Source: a virus
IMG/VR virus record: IMGVR_UViG_3300047380_000522
Span: 1-48,854 of that record
DNA: 48,854 nucleotides
Direction: 5' to 3' (one strand)
Both the position numbers and the translations under genes were made by a program. The notes beneath the pieces are model-generated. The model was not told the DNA's origin. It searched no databases and saw only the letters and a list, made by a program, of their open reading frames with translations. Of this stretch, positions 30,366 to 38,911 are shown in pieces (positions within the stretch are counted from its first letter, which is position 1; every line of letters begins with the position of its first letter).

Positions 30366-33327
30366 AATACCTACTTATCAAAAAGATATATACATATCCG
30401 ATCTTGACCGTATAATCGGTACAGATGGAGATACTAATGAGCTAGTAACAAAAAACTTTTTCCTAGGGGATATTGCAGAATATGTCATTGATAAGTTTAT
30501 AGATCCGGATGCAGTTAGTTTTACCATACCAGTATTAAGAGATACTCAAGATACGTTAGGTTCGAATGCGACACGCATAACAGGTTCTATTATGTCGCAA
30601 GATATAAACCCTGACGGCACATTAATTACAATTGCAGGAAAATTGCAAGTTGATAAAGAAGCTAAAATAAAAGGTAAACTAACAGAGGGCGTTGCAGAAT
30701 CTGGACAACTTATTTTAAACTCAAGCTTAAACGCTACGGGCATTACAATTAAAGCTCCAGCGCATGCTGACCTGCCAGCTTCGTATACTATGGAGTTGCC
30801 AAATGACATTGGGGCGGCTGGTTCACAGCTTACGACGGATGGAATTGGAAAAGTATACTGGGCTGATCCTGAAGACGACGATCTAACTGTTACCGGTGAT
30901 TTAGGCACAGGCACAATCGATTTAGATACGCAATCGCTAAACATAATCGGAGGAGTTAACATCTCAACAACGATGCTAGACCAGACCTTAACAATTAGCG
31001 CATCTGGTTTTCCTACTGGCACTGGTACTCCTTACAAGCTAGCGCTTTGGGATCAAACAGATAACTTAACAGATTCTTTAATATCACAAGGATCTCCATC
31101 AGCTGGCTCTTTAGTAGAAATTAATTCACCACAGGTTGTTATAGGTACTAACAACGCGACACCATATAACCAGAAACTTATAGGTGAAGGTATTGACGCT
31201 TTAAATGAATCATTAATAACGAACGCAACTAATGTAGTTTTAGGTGAAGGCTCATATGGCGGTGTACAAGGAAGAAAATATTACCAAGAGAACACGGTAA
31301 TGTTGGATAGAGTATTAAAAATGGGATCTGCACAAGTAACAGACAATAGTATTTTTAATACAATACCTACAATACATATGGGGGATCCATTGTGGGTTCG
31401 CTCTACTCCTTTTGTAAATTACCCAGGTATACAAGGCTTTTTTCCAACAATTTCTTCTGGCAGCACCCTGTACTCTAATAGATTCTTCTATGCATCGAGT
31501 ATAAATGCGCTCCCCTCCGCCTTTTACGAACATGCTGACGGCGCCAGACACCAAATGATGTTTGACCCTCAATTCGGAACACCCAGTGGCGGAACCGGGC
31601 TAGGCGAGGTATTTGAAACGGAATCCCAAGCTAATTGCAGCGCTGGTATGGCTGAATATAGAGCAGCTTCTCAAAATTATGATTACTCTACAGGCGCGCA
31701 GTCATCACCGGGTGATCAAGGTATATTTACTTTTGATGCACGATATAACAATAACAATTATACCGCTATTGCAGGAACCAGTCTGTTTTTGCTAAAATCA
31801 GGCTATGGCAGCAGGAAGTTTGAAATAAAACAAAACGCAGGCGGATCTTCAAACCCCGGGGCGGCACTTATATTTGGTAAAGGCGCTGCATCAACGGCCA
31901 TTAACTCTGTTGCAATGGGTAATGCTGTAACGGCAAGTGGTAATCAATCTTTTGCTATAGGTAATGGGACAACCGCAAGTGGCGTAAACTCTATAGCGTC
32001 TGGCTTAAATACAACATCAAGCGGTAGTCAAGCAGTAGCTTTAGGAAATGGAAATACAGCGAGTGCTGTAAATTCTTTTGCAGTTGGATTAAATAATGCT
32101 GTTAGCGGAACATCATCACAAGCACTGGGTGATAACAACAGCGTTTTAGGTAATAGCTCTGTTGCTTTTGGTTCTAATAATTCAGTATCAGGAAATCGCT
32201 GTGGTGGATTAGGGGCAAATAACATTGTAGCTGGTGGTCAAGTTTGGGCAACAGGTGATGGAAATGACGTGGGTATTGACAAGTTAAATGTAGGAGGAAA
32301 TATTGTAACCGCTGGTTTTAACAACACTGTTAAATCAGGTGGCTCTTGTGTAGTAGGAACTTCAAATATTTTAACTAACACTACAGAATCTAGCGGAATA
32401 AATACAAATTTCGCCATGGGTTCTTCAAACACTTTAAATGACGCGGCTAACGGAATAGTCCTTGGTTTTAACAATACTATAAACAATAATGACAGCTGCG
32501 TCTTAGGTAAAAGTAATACTACAAGCGCTATTGATAGTTATGCTATAGGTAAAAGTAACACACTTAGCAGTGAAGATGATTACGCATTCGGGCTTAATAA
32601 CACAATTAGCGGCAGCGCAATAATTGCCATGGCGCTTGGGCATAATAATGTGTTATCAGGAAGTCAATCTTATGCTTTCGGCAGAAACCTAGAAGATGGT
32701 GGTGAAGATAACACCGTTATAATTGGACGTTATAATGCAACGCCAACCGCAACAGGTAGAATTGTATTTGGAACTGGGTTTTCTCCTACTGGTAGAAAAA
32801 ACGCAATAGAAATACAGAATGGCACTAGTTCGCAATCTGGGTTATTATTCCCAGCACTTAGGTTATCTCATTCATACAATAGCGATTCAGATGCTGCAGC
32901 AGCTGGTGTAGAAAGAGGAGAGCTTTATAGGTCTAACAATCAAGTTAGAATAAACTTAGATCAAGCAGAACAAAATGCAAAAAACAATGAAGGGCTTGCA
33001 TATTTAACGCCACTATTAAAAACAGCTAACCCTGGCGCTTCTTCCAGTATTAGCGCAAACTATAATTTAGTTTTAATTAGTTGGTCAGGCGGCAATGGCG
33101 TGTATACGTTGAAACTTCCCTCGGCATCTGCCACTACGAATAGACTTATAAGAATTACAACAGACGGAACGCTTAGCTCTGGAGCTGGCGATAAAATAAA
33201 TATTACAGCTGACGGTGGAGGAACTATAGATGGCGCTGCTTCTTTTCAAATATCAAAATCATACGAAGGTATTGCTGTTTACTCAACAGGATCTGAATGG
33301 ATTATAATACAAGCAAAAGCACATTAA
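30358..33327 (+). CDS. Second fibre/adhesin with YadA-like head repeats
   Basis: 989 residues. The start (MARIPTYQKDIYISDLDRIIGTDGDTNELVTKNFFLGDIAEYVIDKF) is paralogous to that of the preceding fibre. At about 505-780 it has many 14-residue repeats of the type NSxAxGxxNxxSGxxSxA (for example SQAVALGNGNTASAVNSFAV), which match the left-handed beta-roll of YadA/Hia trimeric adhesin heads. The C-terminal 100 residues (SSSISANYNLVLISWSGGNGVYTLKLPSA...GSEWIIIQAKAH) look like a compact fibre tip. It overlaps the first fibre by eight bases. A role in host adhesion is inferred from fold and place. Confidence 0.82.
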   Translation: MARIPTYQKDIYISDLDRIIGTDGDTNELVTKNFFLGDIAEYVIDKFIDPDAVSFTIPVLRDTQDTLGSNATRITGSIMSQDINPDGTLITIAGKLQVDKEAKIKGKLTEGVAESGQLILNSSLNATGITIKAPAHADLPASYTMELPNDIGAAGSQLTTDGIGKVYWADPEDDDLTVTGDLGTGTIDLDTQSLNIIGGVNISTTMLDQTLTISASGFPTGTGTPYKLALWDQTDNLTDSLISQGSPSAGSLVEINSPQVVIGTNNATPYNQKLIGEGIDALNESLITNATNVVLGEGSYGGVQGRKYYQENTVMLDRVLKMGSAQVTDNSIFNTIPTIHMGDPLWVRSTPFVNYPGIQGFFPTISSGSTLYSNRFFYASSINALPSAFYEHADGARHQMMFDPQFGTPSGGTGLGEVFETESQANCSAGMAEYRAASQNYDYSTGAQSSPGDQGIFTFDARYNNNNYTAIAGTSLFLLKSGYGSRKFEIKQNAGGSSNPGAALIFGKGAASTAINSVAMGNAVTASGNQSFAIGNGTTASGVNSIASGLNTTSSGSQAVALGNGNTASAVNSFAVGLNNAVSGTSSQALGDNNSVLGNSSVAFGSNNSVSGNRCGGLGANNIVAGGQVWATGDGNDVGIDKLNVGGNIVTAGFNNTVKSGGSCVVGTSNILTNTTESSGINTNFAMGSSNTLNDAANGIVLGFNNTINNNDSCVLGKSNTTSAIDSYAIGKSNTLSSEDDYAFGLNNTISGSAIIAMALGHNNVLSGSQSYAFGRNLEDGGEDNTVIIGRYNATPTATGRIVFGTGFSPTGRKNAIEIQNGTSSQSGLLFPALRLSHSYNSDSDAAAAGVERGELYRSNNQVRINLDQAEQNAKNNEGLAYLTPLLKTANPGASSSISANYNLVLISWSGGNGVYTLKLPSASATTNRLIRITTDGTLSSGAGDKINITADGGGTIDGAASFQISKSYEGIAVYSTGSEWIIIQAKAH
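31879..32690 (+). repeat. Coding repeats of the YadA-like beta-roll
   Basis: A run of degenerate units of about 42 bases encoding A-x-G-x-x-N-x-x-S-G-x-x-S patterns, inside the second fibre gene. Such repeats can expand or contract by recombination, which would change fibre length. Confidence 0.6.
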
Positions 33328-33337
33328 AAAATAAATT

Positions 33338-33697
33338 ATGAGTTGGAAAATATTAGATATGCAACATAAGACCGCAGACGGTTTTGTTATAGGGGTTTCG
33401 TCATGCTACGAAGTACAAGATGGAGCAGGCTATGCTAGAAAAGTGTTTATGCAGGAGTTTGAAGAAACAGCGGGTCCTGGATTTATACCTTACGAAAATT
33501 TAACAGAAGAAACTGTTATAGGGTGGGTTAAAGATAAATTAGGCCCAGACGCAGTAAATGAAACAGAATCTACTATTGCGGCGGAAGCATTAGCTAAAAA
33601 ACAAGAATTAGAAACACCAGTTGTAGAAGGCGGCAAACCTTGGGACAAGGACGAGTTTGATCCTACTAAAGATCAAGGCGGGTTAACGCCGTCATAA
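33338..33697 (+). CDS. Conserved phage virion-associated protein
   Basis: 119 residues. The pattern MSWKILDMQHKTADGFVIGVSSCYEV...GPGFIPYENLTEETVIGWVKDKLG is one that recurs beside tail genes in marine phages. It is acidic, with a disordered C-terminal tail (GGKPWDKDEFDPTKDQGG). It follows the two fibres by ten bases. Its exact role is unknown; a fibre-associated function is likely. Confidence 0.7.
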   Translation: MSWKILDMQHKTADGFVIGVSSCYEVQDGAGYARKVFMQEFEETAGPGFIPYENLTEETVIGWVKDKLGPDAVNETESTIAAEALAKKQELETPVVEGGKPWDKDEFDPTKDQGGLTPS

Positions 33698-33769
33698 ACC
33701 ACGTAATATATAAAATATGCCCTGCTCGGGATAGAGCAAACCAAATAGTAATAATTAAAACCAAAACCA

Positions 33770-34063
33770 ATGACACTATTTTATCAGACTAGTTCGTGGA
33801 GTAGTCAGCCACAAGTAAATGAAAAAACCGTAGAAACCTGGAAGCATGCATCCGACAAAAGCAACTGGCGAATTGTGCAACTACCAAATGGATTCTACCA
33901 AACAGAAATCAAAGTACCAGACGAAGACTCCTGGAAAGATATTACAAGGAGAGAAACTATCGAGGGTGCAGAAGCAGCAATTGACGGATCAATTCAATAT
34001 TATCAGAAAAAGCTAGATTTTATGAAAGGACCTAAAGTTGTAAAGACTTTTGAAAAAGAGTAA
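33770..34063 (+). CDS. Conserved phage hypothetical protein
   Basis: 97 residues (MTLFYQTSSWSSQPQVNEKTVETWKHASDKSNWRIVQLPNGFYQTEIKVPDEDSWKDITRRETIEGAEAAIDGSIQYYQKKL): a beta-rich first part and a helical end. The Trp-rich pattern NWRIVQLPNGFYQ looks like a phage accessory family. It lies between fibre genes and the chaperonin, separated by 72 non-coding bases upstream. Confidence 0.65.
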   Translation: MTLFYQTSSWSSQPQVNEKTVETWKHASDKSNWRIVQLPNGFYQTEIKVPDEDSWKDITRRETIEGAEAAIDGSIQYYQKKLDFMKGPKVVKTFEKE

Positions 34064-34083
34064 ATAATTTAAAATTTAATTTA

Positions 34084-35637
34084 ATGGAATTTAATAACCC
34101 TAGTGAGATAGTTAAAACTCTCACATTTGGCAATGATGCCAAACAACAAATTATGCAAGGCGTTGAAAAATTGTCAAACGCAGTAAAGAGCACATTAGGT
34201 GCGTCTGGAAAATGCGTTATATATGAGGACGCCCTTGGAAAACCGGTGATTACAAAAGATGGTGTAACCGTTGCGGAAAGCGTAGTCTTATTACATCCGG
34301 TTGAGAATATTGGCGCTACACTTATAAAGGAAGCGGCAAGCAATACAGTAAAAGAAGCCGGGGACGGTACAACAACATCAACCGTCCTTGCGCATTCTTT
34401 ATTAAAAACAGTTAACAAGCATTTAAATGAGGAAGAAGTTAGAGAGCTTAAAAGCGGCATTATTAGTGGTGCTGAAAAAGTTATGGTTTATCTTGACAAA
34501 GCCAGTACTGAAGTTAAAGGTGAAATGCTTAACCAAGTTGCTGGTATTTCATGCAACAACGACGCAGAGCTTGGAGATAAAATTGGACAAGCTTATGAAA
34601 AAGTTGGAAAAAATGGAGTCGTTCTAATGGAAGAGTCTGATACAAACGAAACTTATGTTGAGTTTGTTGACGGCGTGCAATTTGACAGCGGTTTAAAATC
34701 CTCGCATTTATCTACGGATAAAAATAAAGGTACAGCTACATTAGAAGACCCATATGTTCTTATAGTATCTTCACCGATACCTAATATAAGAAGAATACAA
34801 AACGTATTAGAGTTTGTAATTAAAAATAAAAAGAGCCTGCTAATAGTAGCGGATATGGATCAACAGCCGTATCAAACATTATTAGCTAATAAAGTAAAAG
34901 GTAATATAAAAGTAAATATAGTTGATTTACCTGGCTTTGGTCCAACTAAGCAGCAAACGCTTGAAGACTTAGCAATACTCACTGGCGCTCAAATCATAAA
35001 CGAAGAGTTAGGAGACGATTTAGACTTCATAGAGCCTAATGTATTAGGAAAAGCTTTTAAGGCTGTTACGGACGATAAAAACACTGTTCTGCAAGTAGCT
35101 GAAGCAAATGAAGAAGTAGCTCTACGAATAATGGATGTTGAAAAGCAAATAGCTGAAGAAACCAATCCGTTCTTTAAGAAAAAATTAGAGCAACGATTAT
35201 CAATGCTAACTGGTCAAGTCGGTATAATTTATGTCGGGGCTGACTCTAAGGTTGAGCTTAAAGAAAAGAAAGATCGTATTGAAGATGCGATATATGCGAC
35301 AAAAGCCGCTTATAAAGAAGGTATAGTTCCAGGCGGAGGTGTAGCTTTGCTGAATGCTTCTACACTGATTAAGCCGAAAAATAAAGGTGAGGAGATATTG
35401 CTTGCTGCAATAAGATCACCATATGAGACTATATTAGAAAACGCTAATATGCAAGTAGTTTATCCTCAAATCAAAAACAGAGGTATAGACGTTAAAACAG
35501 GTAAAGATGTTAATATGGTTAAAGCCGGCATTATAGATCCGGTGTTAGTTACCAAAACAGCTTTAAAGAATGCGGTAAGTGTTGTTACAACTATTATATC
35601 TGCAGATTGTGTAATCAGTAATAAACGATTAGCATGA
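34084..35637 (+). CDS. groL: Phage-encoded GroEL chaperonin
   Basis: 517 residues (E. coli GroEL 548). ATPase motifs are intact: TKDGVTVAE (58-66), GDGTTT (93-98), the catalytic Asp401 in KDRIEDAIYATKAA and PGGGVALL (416-423). The apical domain is recognisable (FVDGVQFDSG, LPGFGPTKQQTLEDLAILTG). The intermediate hinge and C-terminal equatorial segment (GIIDPVLVTKTALKNAVSVVTTIISADCVISN) are present. It lacks the flexible Gly-Gly-Met tail of cellular GroEL, and the C-terminal equatorial loop is shorter. Substrates are likely phage proteins such as capsid or fibres (inference). It is coupled by ATGA to a GroES-like gene. Confidence 0.93.
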   Translation: MEFNNPSEIVKTLTFGNDAKQQIMQGVEKLSNAVKSTLGASGKCVIYEDALGKPVITKDGVTVAESVVLLHPVENIGATLIKEAASNTVKEAGDGTTTSTVLAHSLLKTVNKHLNEEEVRELKSGIISGAEKVMVYLDKASTEVKGEMLNQVAGISCNNDAELGDKIGQAYEKVGKNGVVLMEESDTNETYVEFVDGVQFDSGLKSSHLSTDKNKGTATLEDPYVLIVSSPIPNIRRIQNVLEFVIKNKKSLLIVADMDQQPYQTLLANKVKGNIKVNIVDLPGFGPTKQQTLEDLAILTGAQIINEELGDDLDFIEPNVLGKAFKAVTDDKNTVLQVAEANEEVALRIMDVEKQIAEETNPFFKKKLEQRLSMLTGQVGIIYVGADSKVELKEKKDRIEDAIYATKAAYKEGIVPGGGVALLNASTLIKPKNKGEEILLAAIRSPYETILENANMQVVYPQIKNRGIDVKTGKDVNMVKAGIIDPVLVTKTALKNAVSVVTTIISADCVISNKRLA

Positions 35638-35891
35638 AAGCAATAAATCATTTTGTAATTGTAGATAAAATTAAAGAGGAGCCAACAAAAGTTGGTGGGC
35701 TAGAGCTTACTGAAAAACAAAATAAAGACGTTCGTTACGTTAAAGGTAGAGTAATAAGTATAGGTGATCAAATAGATATACTGCAAGACGGTGATTTTGT
35801 TAGATATGACAAACACGCTGGGCATGGAATAGAATGGAACGATCATTTGTATTATGTGCTGAAAATTTCAGATATAGTGCTTATAGAATGA
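35634..35891 (+). CDS. groS: GroES-like co-chaperonin
   Basis: 85 residues (cellular GroES about 97). It keeps the mobile-loop signature PTKVGGLELTEKQ (18-29; GG-hydrophobic-x-hydrophobic, like GGIVL), KGRVISIGDQ, DGDFVRYDKHAGHGIEWNDHLYYVLKISDIVLI, giving the GroES strand order. It lies directly after groL with a 4-base overlap, the cellular order reversed (groES normally precedes groEL). It should cap the phage chaperonin ring. Confidence 0.85.
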   Translation: MKAINHFVIVDKIKEEPTKVGGLELTEKQNKDVRYVKGRVISIGDQIDILQDGDFVRYDKHAGHGIEWNDHLYYVLKISDIVLIE

Positions 35892-36328
35892 GGCTAACTG
35901 GAACTGACCTGCAAGATATGAATTTGTTAAAGTATTACAGGCTTATCAGAAGATGGGCCTGTAAGACTTACGATTTAAAAGACGCAGATTTAGAGCTTCT
36001 TATATACTTAGATTGCAAAAAGCTTTTTACACGTAATGATTTTATTAACGGTGTTTACACTTACAGCTGGGATAAAAACCGGTGGGAACGCTTAAGGCGG
36101 AATGGCTGGATTGATGTATTTAAAGAAAGAAACCGTACTACGTCTAAGTATGCTGTTTATAAAACATCGAATAAGTGTAAGCTACTAATTAAAAGAATAT
36201 ACAGAATAATGTTAGCAGAAGAAGATTTGCCAACATCTGAGAGAAGTACATTTTATAAAAACAAAACATATACCGATAAAGTTTATAACAAAGCTATTGA
36301 CGATATGATTAACGATAAAGAAAGATAG
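35888..36328 (+). CDS. Winged-helix-like DNA-binding protein candidate
   Basis: 146 residues from MRLTGTDLQDM; an upstream ATG at 35834 is rejected because it lies inside groS, and the chosen start overlaps its stop by ATGA. The middle part (DLELLIYLDCKKLFTRNDFINGVYTYSWDKNRWERLRRNGWIDVFKERNRTTSKYAVYKTSNKCKLLIKRIYRIM) has the helix-helix-wing arrangement of MarR-like proteins. It could regulate the late arm; this is by resemblance only. Confidence 0.65.
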   Translation: MRLTGTDLQDMNLLKYYRLIRRWACKTYDLKDADLELLIYLDCKKLFTRNDFINGVYTYSWDKNRWERLRRNGWIDVFKERNRTTSKYAVYKTSNKCKLLIKRIYRIMLAEEDLPTSERSTFYKNKTYTDKVYNKAIDDMINDKER

Positions 36329-36329
36329 T

Positions 36330-36740
36330 ATGGGACCAAAAGGTATAGGGCCAAATAGACTAGGTGCACCAAAAGCCGCGGCTAAGCAGACAGGCAAATC
36401 GATGAACGCGGAGAAATTAAAGCCTTTGGGCAAAGAAATGATCGCGGAGAAGCTAAAGCCTTTGGGCAAAGAAATTATTAAATCAGAGCCTAAGCAAACG
36501 TACAGTAAAGAACTAAAAAGATTACCTACAAAAAAAGTATCTACTTTAGAATCAAAAGGTATCGTTAATACAGGCAACAGCATGCCAACGTCCAACGCTG
36601 ACATGAGTTCTATTAAGCCTAAAAATAATACCTCTGTTGACAAAAAACAATTACGTAAAGTTAAAAAAGGTCTTATAAAAGAACAGCGTAAAAAATTTAA
36701 AGAAGCTAAAAAAGAAATTAAAAGCTATACCGATTACTAA
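36330..36740 (+). CDS. Lysine-rich protein with a tandem repeat
   Basis: 136 residues, strongly basic and low complexity (Lys, Pro, Ser, Asn). Two perfect-length tandem units of 12 residues, AEKLKPLGKEMI and AEKLKPLGKEII, lie at 27-50. The C-terminus (KVKKGLIKEQRKKFKEAKKEIKSYTDY) is a basic helix. It may be a DNA-condensing virion protein. No family recognised. Confidence 0.65.
   Translation: MGPKGIGPNRLGAPKAAAKQTGKSMNAEKLKPLGKEMIAEKLKPLGKEIIKSEPKQTYSKELKRLPTKKVSTLESKGIVNTGNSMPTSNADMSSIKPKNNTSVDKKQLRKVKKGLIKEQRKKFKEAKKEIKSYTDY
36408..36479 (+). repeat. Tandem 36-bp coding repeat
   Basis: Two adjacent 36-base units (36408-36443 and 36444-36479), differing at about five bases, encode the AEKLKPLGKE(M/I)I pair. 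In-frame duplication is recent enough to be obvious. Confidence 0.8.
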
Positions 36741-37111
36741 TGAGTTTTAAATTAAAGTCTAAAGGCGAGCTTTTCGGCTACAACGAAGAATTATCTGAGT
36801 TTGGTAGGCCAGTGTTTGAAAAAGATTTAGGCGATGGTATTATAGCTGAAGCTAATCGCGACGGCACCACATTTGTAAATGAAAATGCAAGTGAAAAAGA
36901 AAAGCGTGATTCTATTCCTGAAGAGAATGCTCATCACGACCAAATGATAACAGGGCGTTTGCAATACACAAACGAAGAAGTCACTTGGAAAAAAGATACA
37001 AAGTCACCAGCTAGAGTATATCAGCGGCTTGGTGGAAGAATAGTAAATAAAACAACAAATGAGCCGGAAGGCGGTAACCTTGAATGGGAAGCCGAGGCTA
37101 AAAAAGCATAA
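36740..37111 (+). CDS. Conserved phage protein with a HHDQM motif
   Basis: 123 residues. The centre EENAHHDQMITGRLQYTNEEVTWK (61-84) and the end GGNLEWEAEAKK recall phage proteins with an E-x-x-H-x-x-Q-x-x-x-G-x-L-x-Y pattern and a PWE-x-EA end. A minimal zincin-like metal site (His65, His66, Glu61) is possible. Function unknown. It sits among small virion-type genes, overlapping its upstream neighbour by one base. Confidence 0.65.
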   Translation: MSFKLKSKGELFGYNEELSEFGRPVFEKDLGDGIIAEANRDGTTFVNENASEKEKRDSIPEENAHHDQMITGRLQYTNEEVTWKKDTKSPARVYQRLGGRIVNKTTNEPEGGNLEWEAEAKKA

Positions 37112-37113
37112 TT

Positions 37114-38130
37114 ATGGCAAACCCAATTACAGCAATAGCATCTCGCTCATGCGCGAAGAACTCTTTACTTAAAAAAACCAAAGATGATTTATCTGCAGGA
37201 TCATCTACTACAGAGGTGTCAACAACATCAGACATTCCGATAGCTTCTACAAATGGATCTGATATTTATGGTACTCAAACCGACACTACAATAACTTCAC
37301 CAGGAACAGAGGGAACCACTGAAACAAGAAAGAGACTTTCGTATAGAGAAGCTTATGATCAAGACATAGATGGTGTGAGAACAACTGGTATGTACAAAGA
37401 TTATAATGCCTACGTTGCGGACAGAGAAGCGCAGCGTAAAAAAGATCCTGAAGGATTCGAAGCCGGTATGGTTGCGGCCACTGGCGTATCCGGGGGACCT
37501 GGAGAAGTAACAATCACAACGCCAGGCGATGACCCGACTAAAGAAAAACAAGATCCAGAGGTAACCCCTGACTATGAGGATGCTCAAGGCTTGAGCTCAA
37601 TTGGTACTCGTAAAGATTACCGTAGACAAAAGATTGCAGAACGTTTGGTTGGTAAGTCAGAAAAACAAGCTTTAAGATTTGCAAAAAGAGCAGCGCGTTT
37701 AAAGAAAAGAGGTAAAACAGAAAAAGCTGCTATATTCGGTGAATATGAAATAGATCCAACAACAGGTAAAAAAACTTTGGTTGGGGGTAAAGCTAAATTA
37801 GCATCTGATAGAGCCGAAAACTTAAGAGACAGATTGAAGCAATTTAAAATACAACAAGATCAAGGCGGTGGCGGCAGATCATCTTATCAAACCACAAAGT
37901 TAAGAGAAAATCTTGACGCTACTAAAGAAAGAATTACAGATAACCCTAAGAATTTTGCTGGAAATGACCCTACTGATTTTCAACGGGCTGGTAAAAATAT
38001 AGCAAAGATTGCTAAAGATGTTAAAGAAAAAGGATTAGGCGCCGCGAAAGACGTAGGTGATCTTGTAGGTAATTTTTTAGGCGCTGCTCCGAAAAAAACA
38101 GTATTAAAGAAAAACTACTTTAATAAATAA
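37114..38130 (+). CDS. Low-complexity basic protein
   Basis: 338 residues. Thr/Ser-rich, mostly disordered N-terminal part (35-160, STTEVSTTSDIPIAS...), followed by a Lys/Arg/Ala helical region (KQALRFAKRAARLKKRGKTEKAAIFGEYEIDPTTGKKTLVGGKAKL), and a helical C-terminus (GKNIAKIAKDVKEKGLGAAKDVGDLVGNFLGAAP). It looks structural or DNA-associated. No family recognised. Confidence 0.65.
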   Translation: MANPITAIASRSCAKNSLLKKTKDDLSAGSSTTEVSTTSDIPIASTNGSDIYGTQTDTTITSPGTEGTTETRKRLSYREAYDQDIDGVRTTGMYKDYNAYVADREAQRKKDPEGFEAGMVAATGVSGGPGEVTITTPGDDPTKEKQDPEVTPDYEDAQGLSSIGTRKDYRRQKIAERLVGKSEKQALRFAKRAARLKKRGKTEKAAIFGEYEIDPTTGKKTLVGGKAKLASDRAENLRDRLKQFKIQQDQGGGGRSSYQTTKLRENLDATKERITDNPKNFAGNDPTDFQRAGKNIAKIAKDVKEKGLGAAKDVGDLVGNFLGAAPKKTVLKKNYFNK

Positions 38131-38133
38131 TAT

Positions 38134-38424
38134 ATGTATAATCAAGAACCAGCAAGTTCTATGGTGCAAAAGCTCCGTAAGACTACAAAAGGAAAAGGTA
38201 GACATTTTTTGACAGCTGAAGAAGGCGCTGGTATGACGGCTGCTGGCCGAAAAGCTTACAATAAAAAGACAGGTGGTAATCTTAAAGCCCCTCAACCAGG
38301 GGGTGGTAAAAGACGAACGTCTTATTGCGCTAGATCAAAAGGCCAAATGAAACAACACGGCATCAACTGTTCAAAAACACCAAAGAAAAGAATTTGCGCT
38401 GCAAGACGCAGATGGAAATGCTAA
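38134..38424 (+). CDS. Small basic Cys-rich protein, DUF6321-like
   Basis: 96 residues. The pattern GMTAAGRKAYNKKTGGNLKAPQPGGGKRRTSYCARSKGQM...CSKTPKKRICAARRRWKC matches, from memory, the family DUF6321 seen in marine phages. It has four cysteines and a very basic C-terminus. It recalls the two small basic proteins at 6286-6815, suggesting a common role, perhaps with DNA in the virion. Confidence 0.75.
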   Translation: MYNQEPASSMVQKLRKTTKGKGRHFLTAEEGAGMTAAGRKAYNKKTGGNLKAPQPGGGKRRTSYCARSKGQMKQHGINCSKTPKKRICAARRRWKC

Positions 38425-38428
38425 TATT

Positions 38429-38584
38429 ATGAAATCACAAGGTTTAGGCGATACAGTAGAAAAAATTACTAAAGCCACAGGGATTAAAACCGTGGTTGAT
38501 AAGGTATCTGAGGGTTTGAACATTCCCTGTGGATGTCAGCATCGTAAAGAAAAGTTAAACAAAATGTTTCCTTATAAAAAATAA
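38429..38584 (+). CDS. Conserved small phage protein
   Basis: 51 residues: MKSQGLGDTVEKITKATGIK, TVVDKVSEGLNIPCGCQHRK, EKLNKMFPYKK. The GLGDT.EKITKATGIK...CGC..RKEKLNK.FPY pattern is common in marine phage genomes. CGC with a following His could bind a metal. Function unknown. It lies four bases after the preceding gene and four before the next. Confidence 0.7.
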   Translation: MKSQGLGDTVEKITKATGIKTVVDKVSEGLNIPCGCQHRKEKLNKMFPYKK

Positions 38585-38588
38585 TACA

Positions 38589-38903
38589 ATGGGGTATAAT
38601 AAACCAATTACAGCGAGAATTCAACATTCCACAAATAAGGGAATGAAAGTACAAGAGCCTTTACTAGATTTAGGTTCTGCAGTAAAAAAAACAGAAATAG
38701 ATTACAGCCCTGACGAAGGCTTAATGAGCGGCGTTGAAAACAGCAAGTTTGTAGACGTGGCCAAGCCTTTAAAAGAAGCTATGGACGAAGCTCCTAAACC
38801 AGCTGCTAAAAAAGCTTTAAGAGGCGGACAAAATACATTGCCAATAGAGCTTCAAAACGCTATTAAAGCAGCTCCTGGCAAAAAATATAAAAAAGTATAT
38901 TAA
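38589..38903 (+). CDS. Hypothetical virion-type protein
   Basis: 104 residues (MGYNKPITARIQHSTNKGMKVQEPLLDLGSAVKKTEIDYSPDEGLMSGVENSKFVDVAKPLKEAM...), Lys/Pro/Ala-rich, likely disordered. No family recognised; it sits in the run of small basic proteins ahead of the holin. Confidence 0.65.
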   Translation: MGYNKPITARIQHSTNKGMKVQEPLLDLGSAVKKTEIDYSPDEGLMSGVENSKFVDVAKPLKEAMDEAPKPAAKKALRGGQNTLPIELQNAIKAAPGKKYKKVY

Positions 38904-38911
38904 GGTAAATA

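Noticed and set aside
33723-33738. Hairpin TGCTC-GGGATA-GAGCA as a terminator after the 119-residue gene
   Set aside because: A 5-bp stem with no T-run after it is too weak to support a terminator call.
34032-34460. Minus-strand frame opposite the start of groL
   Set aside because: GroEL is certain on the other strand and this frame shows no protein features.
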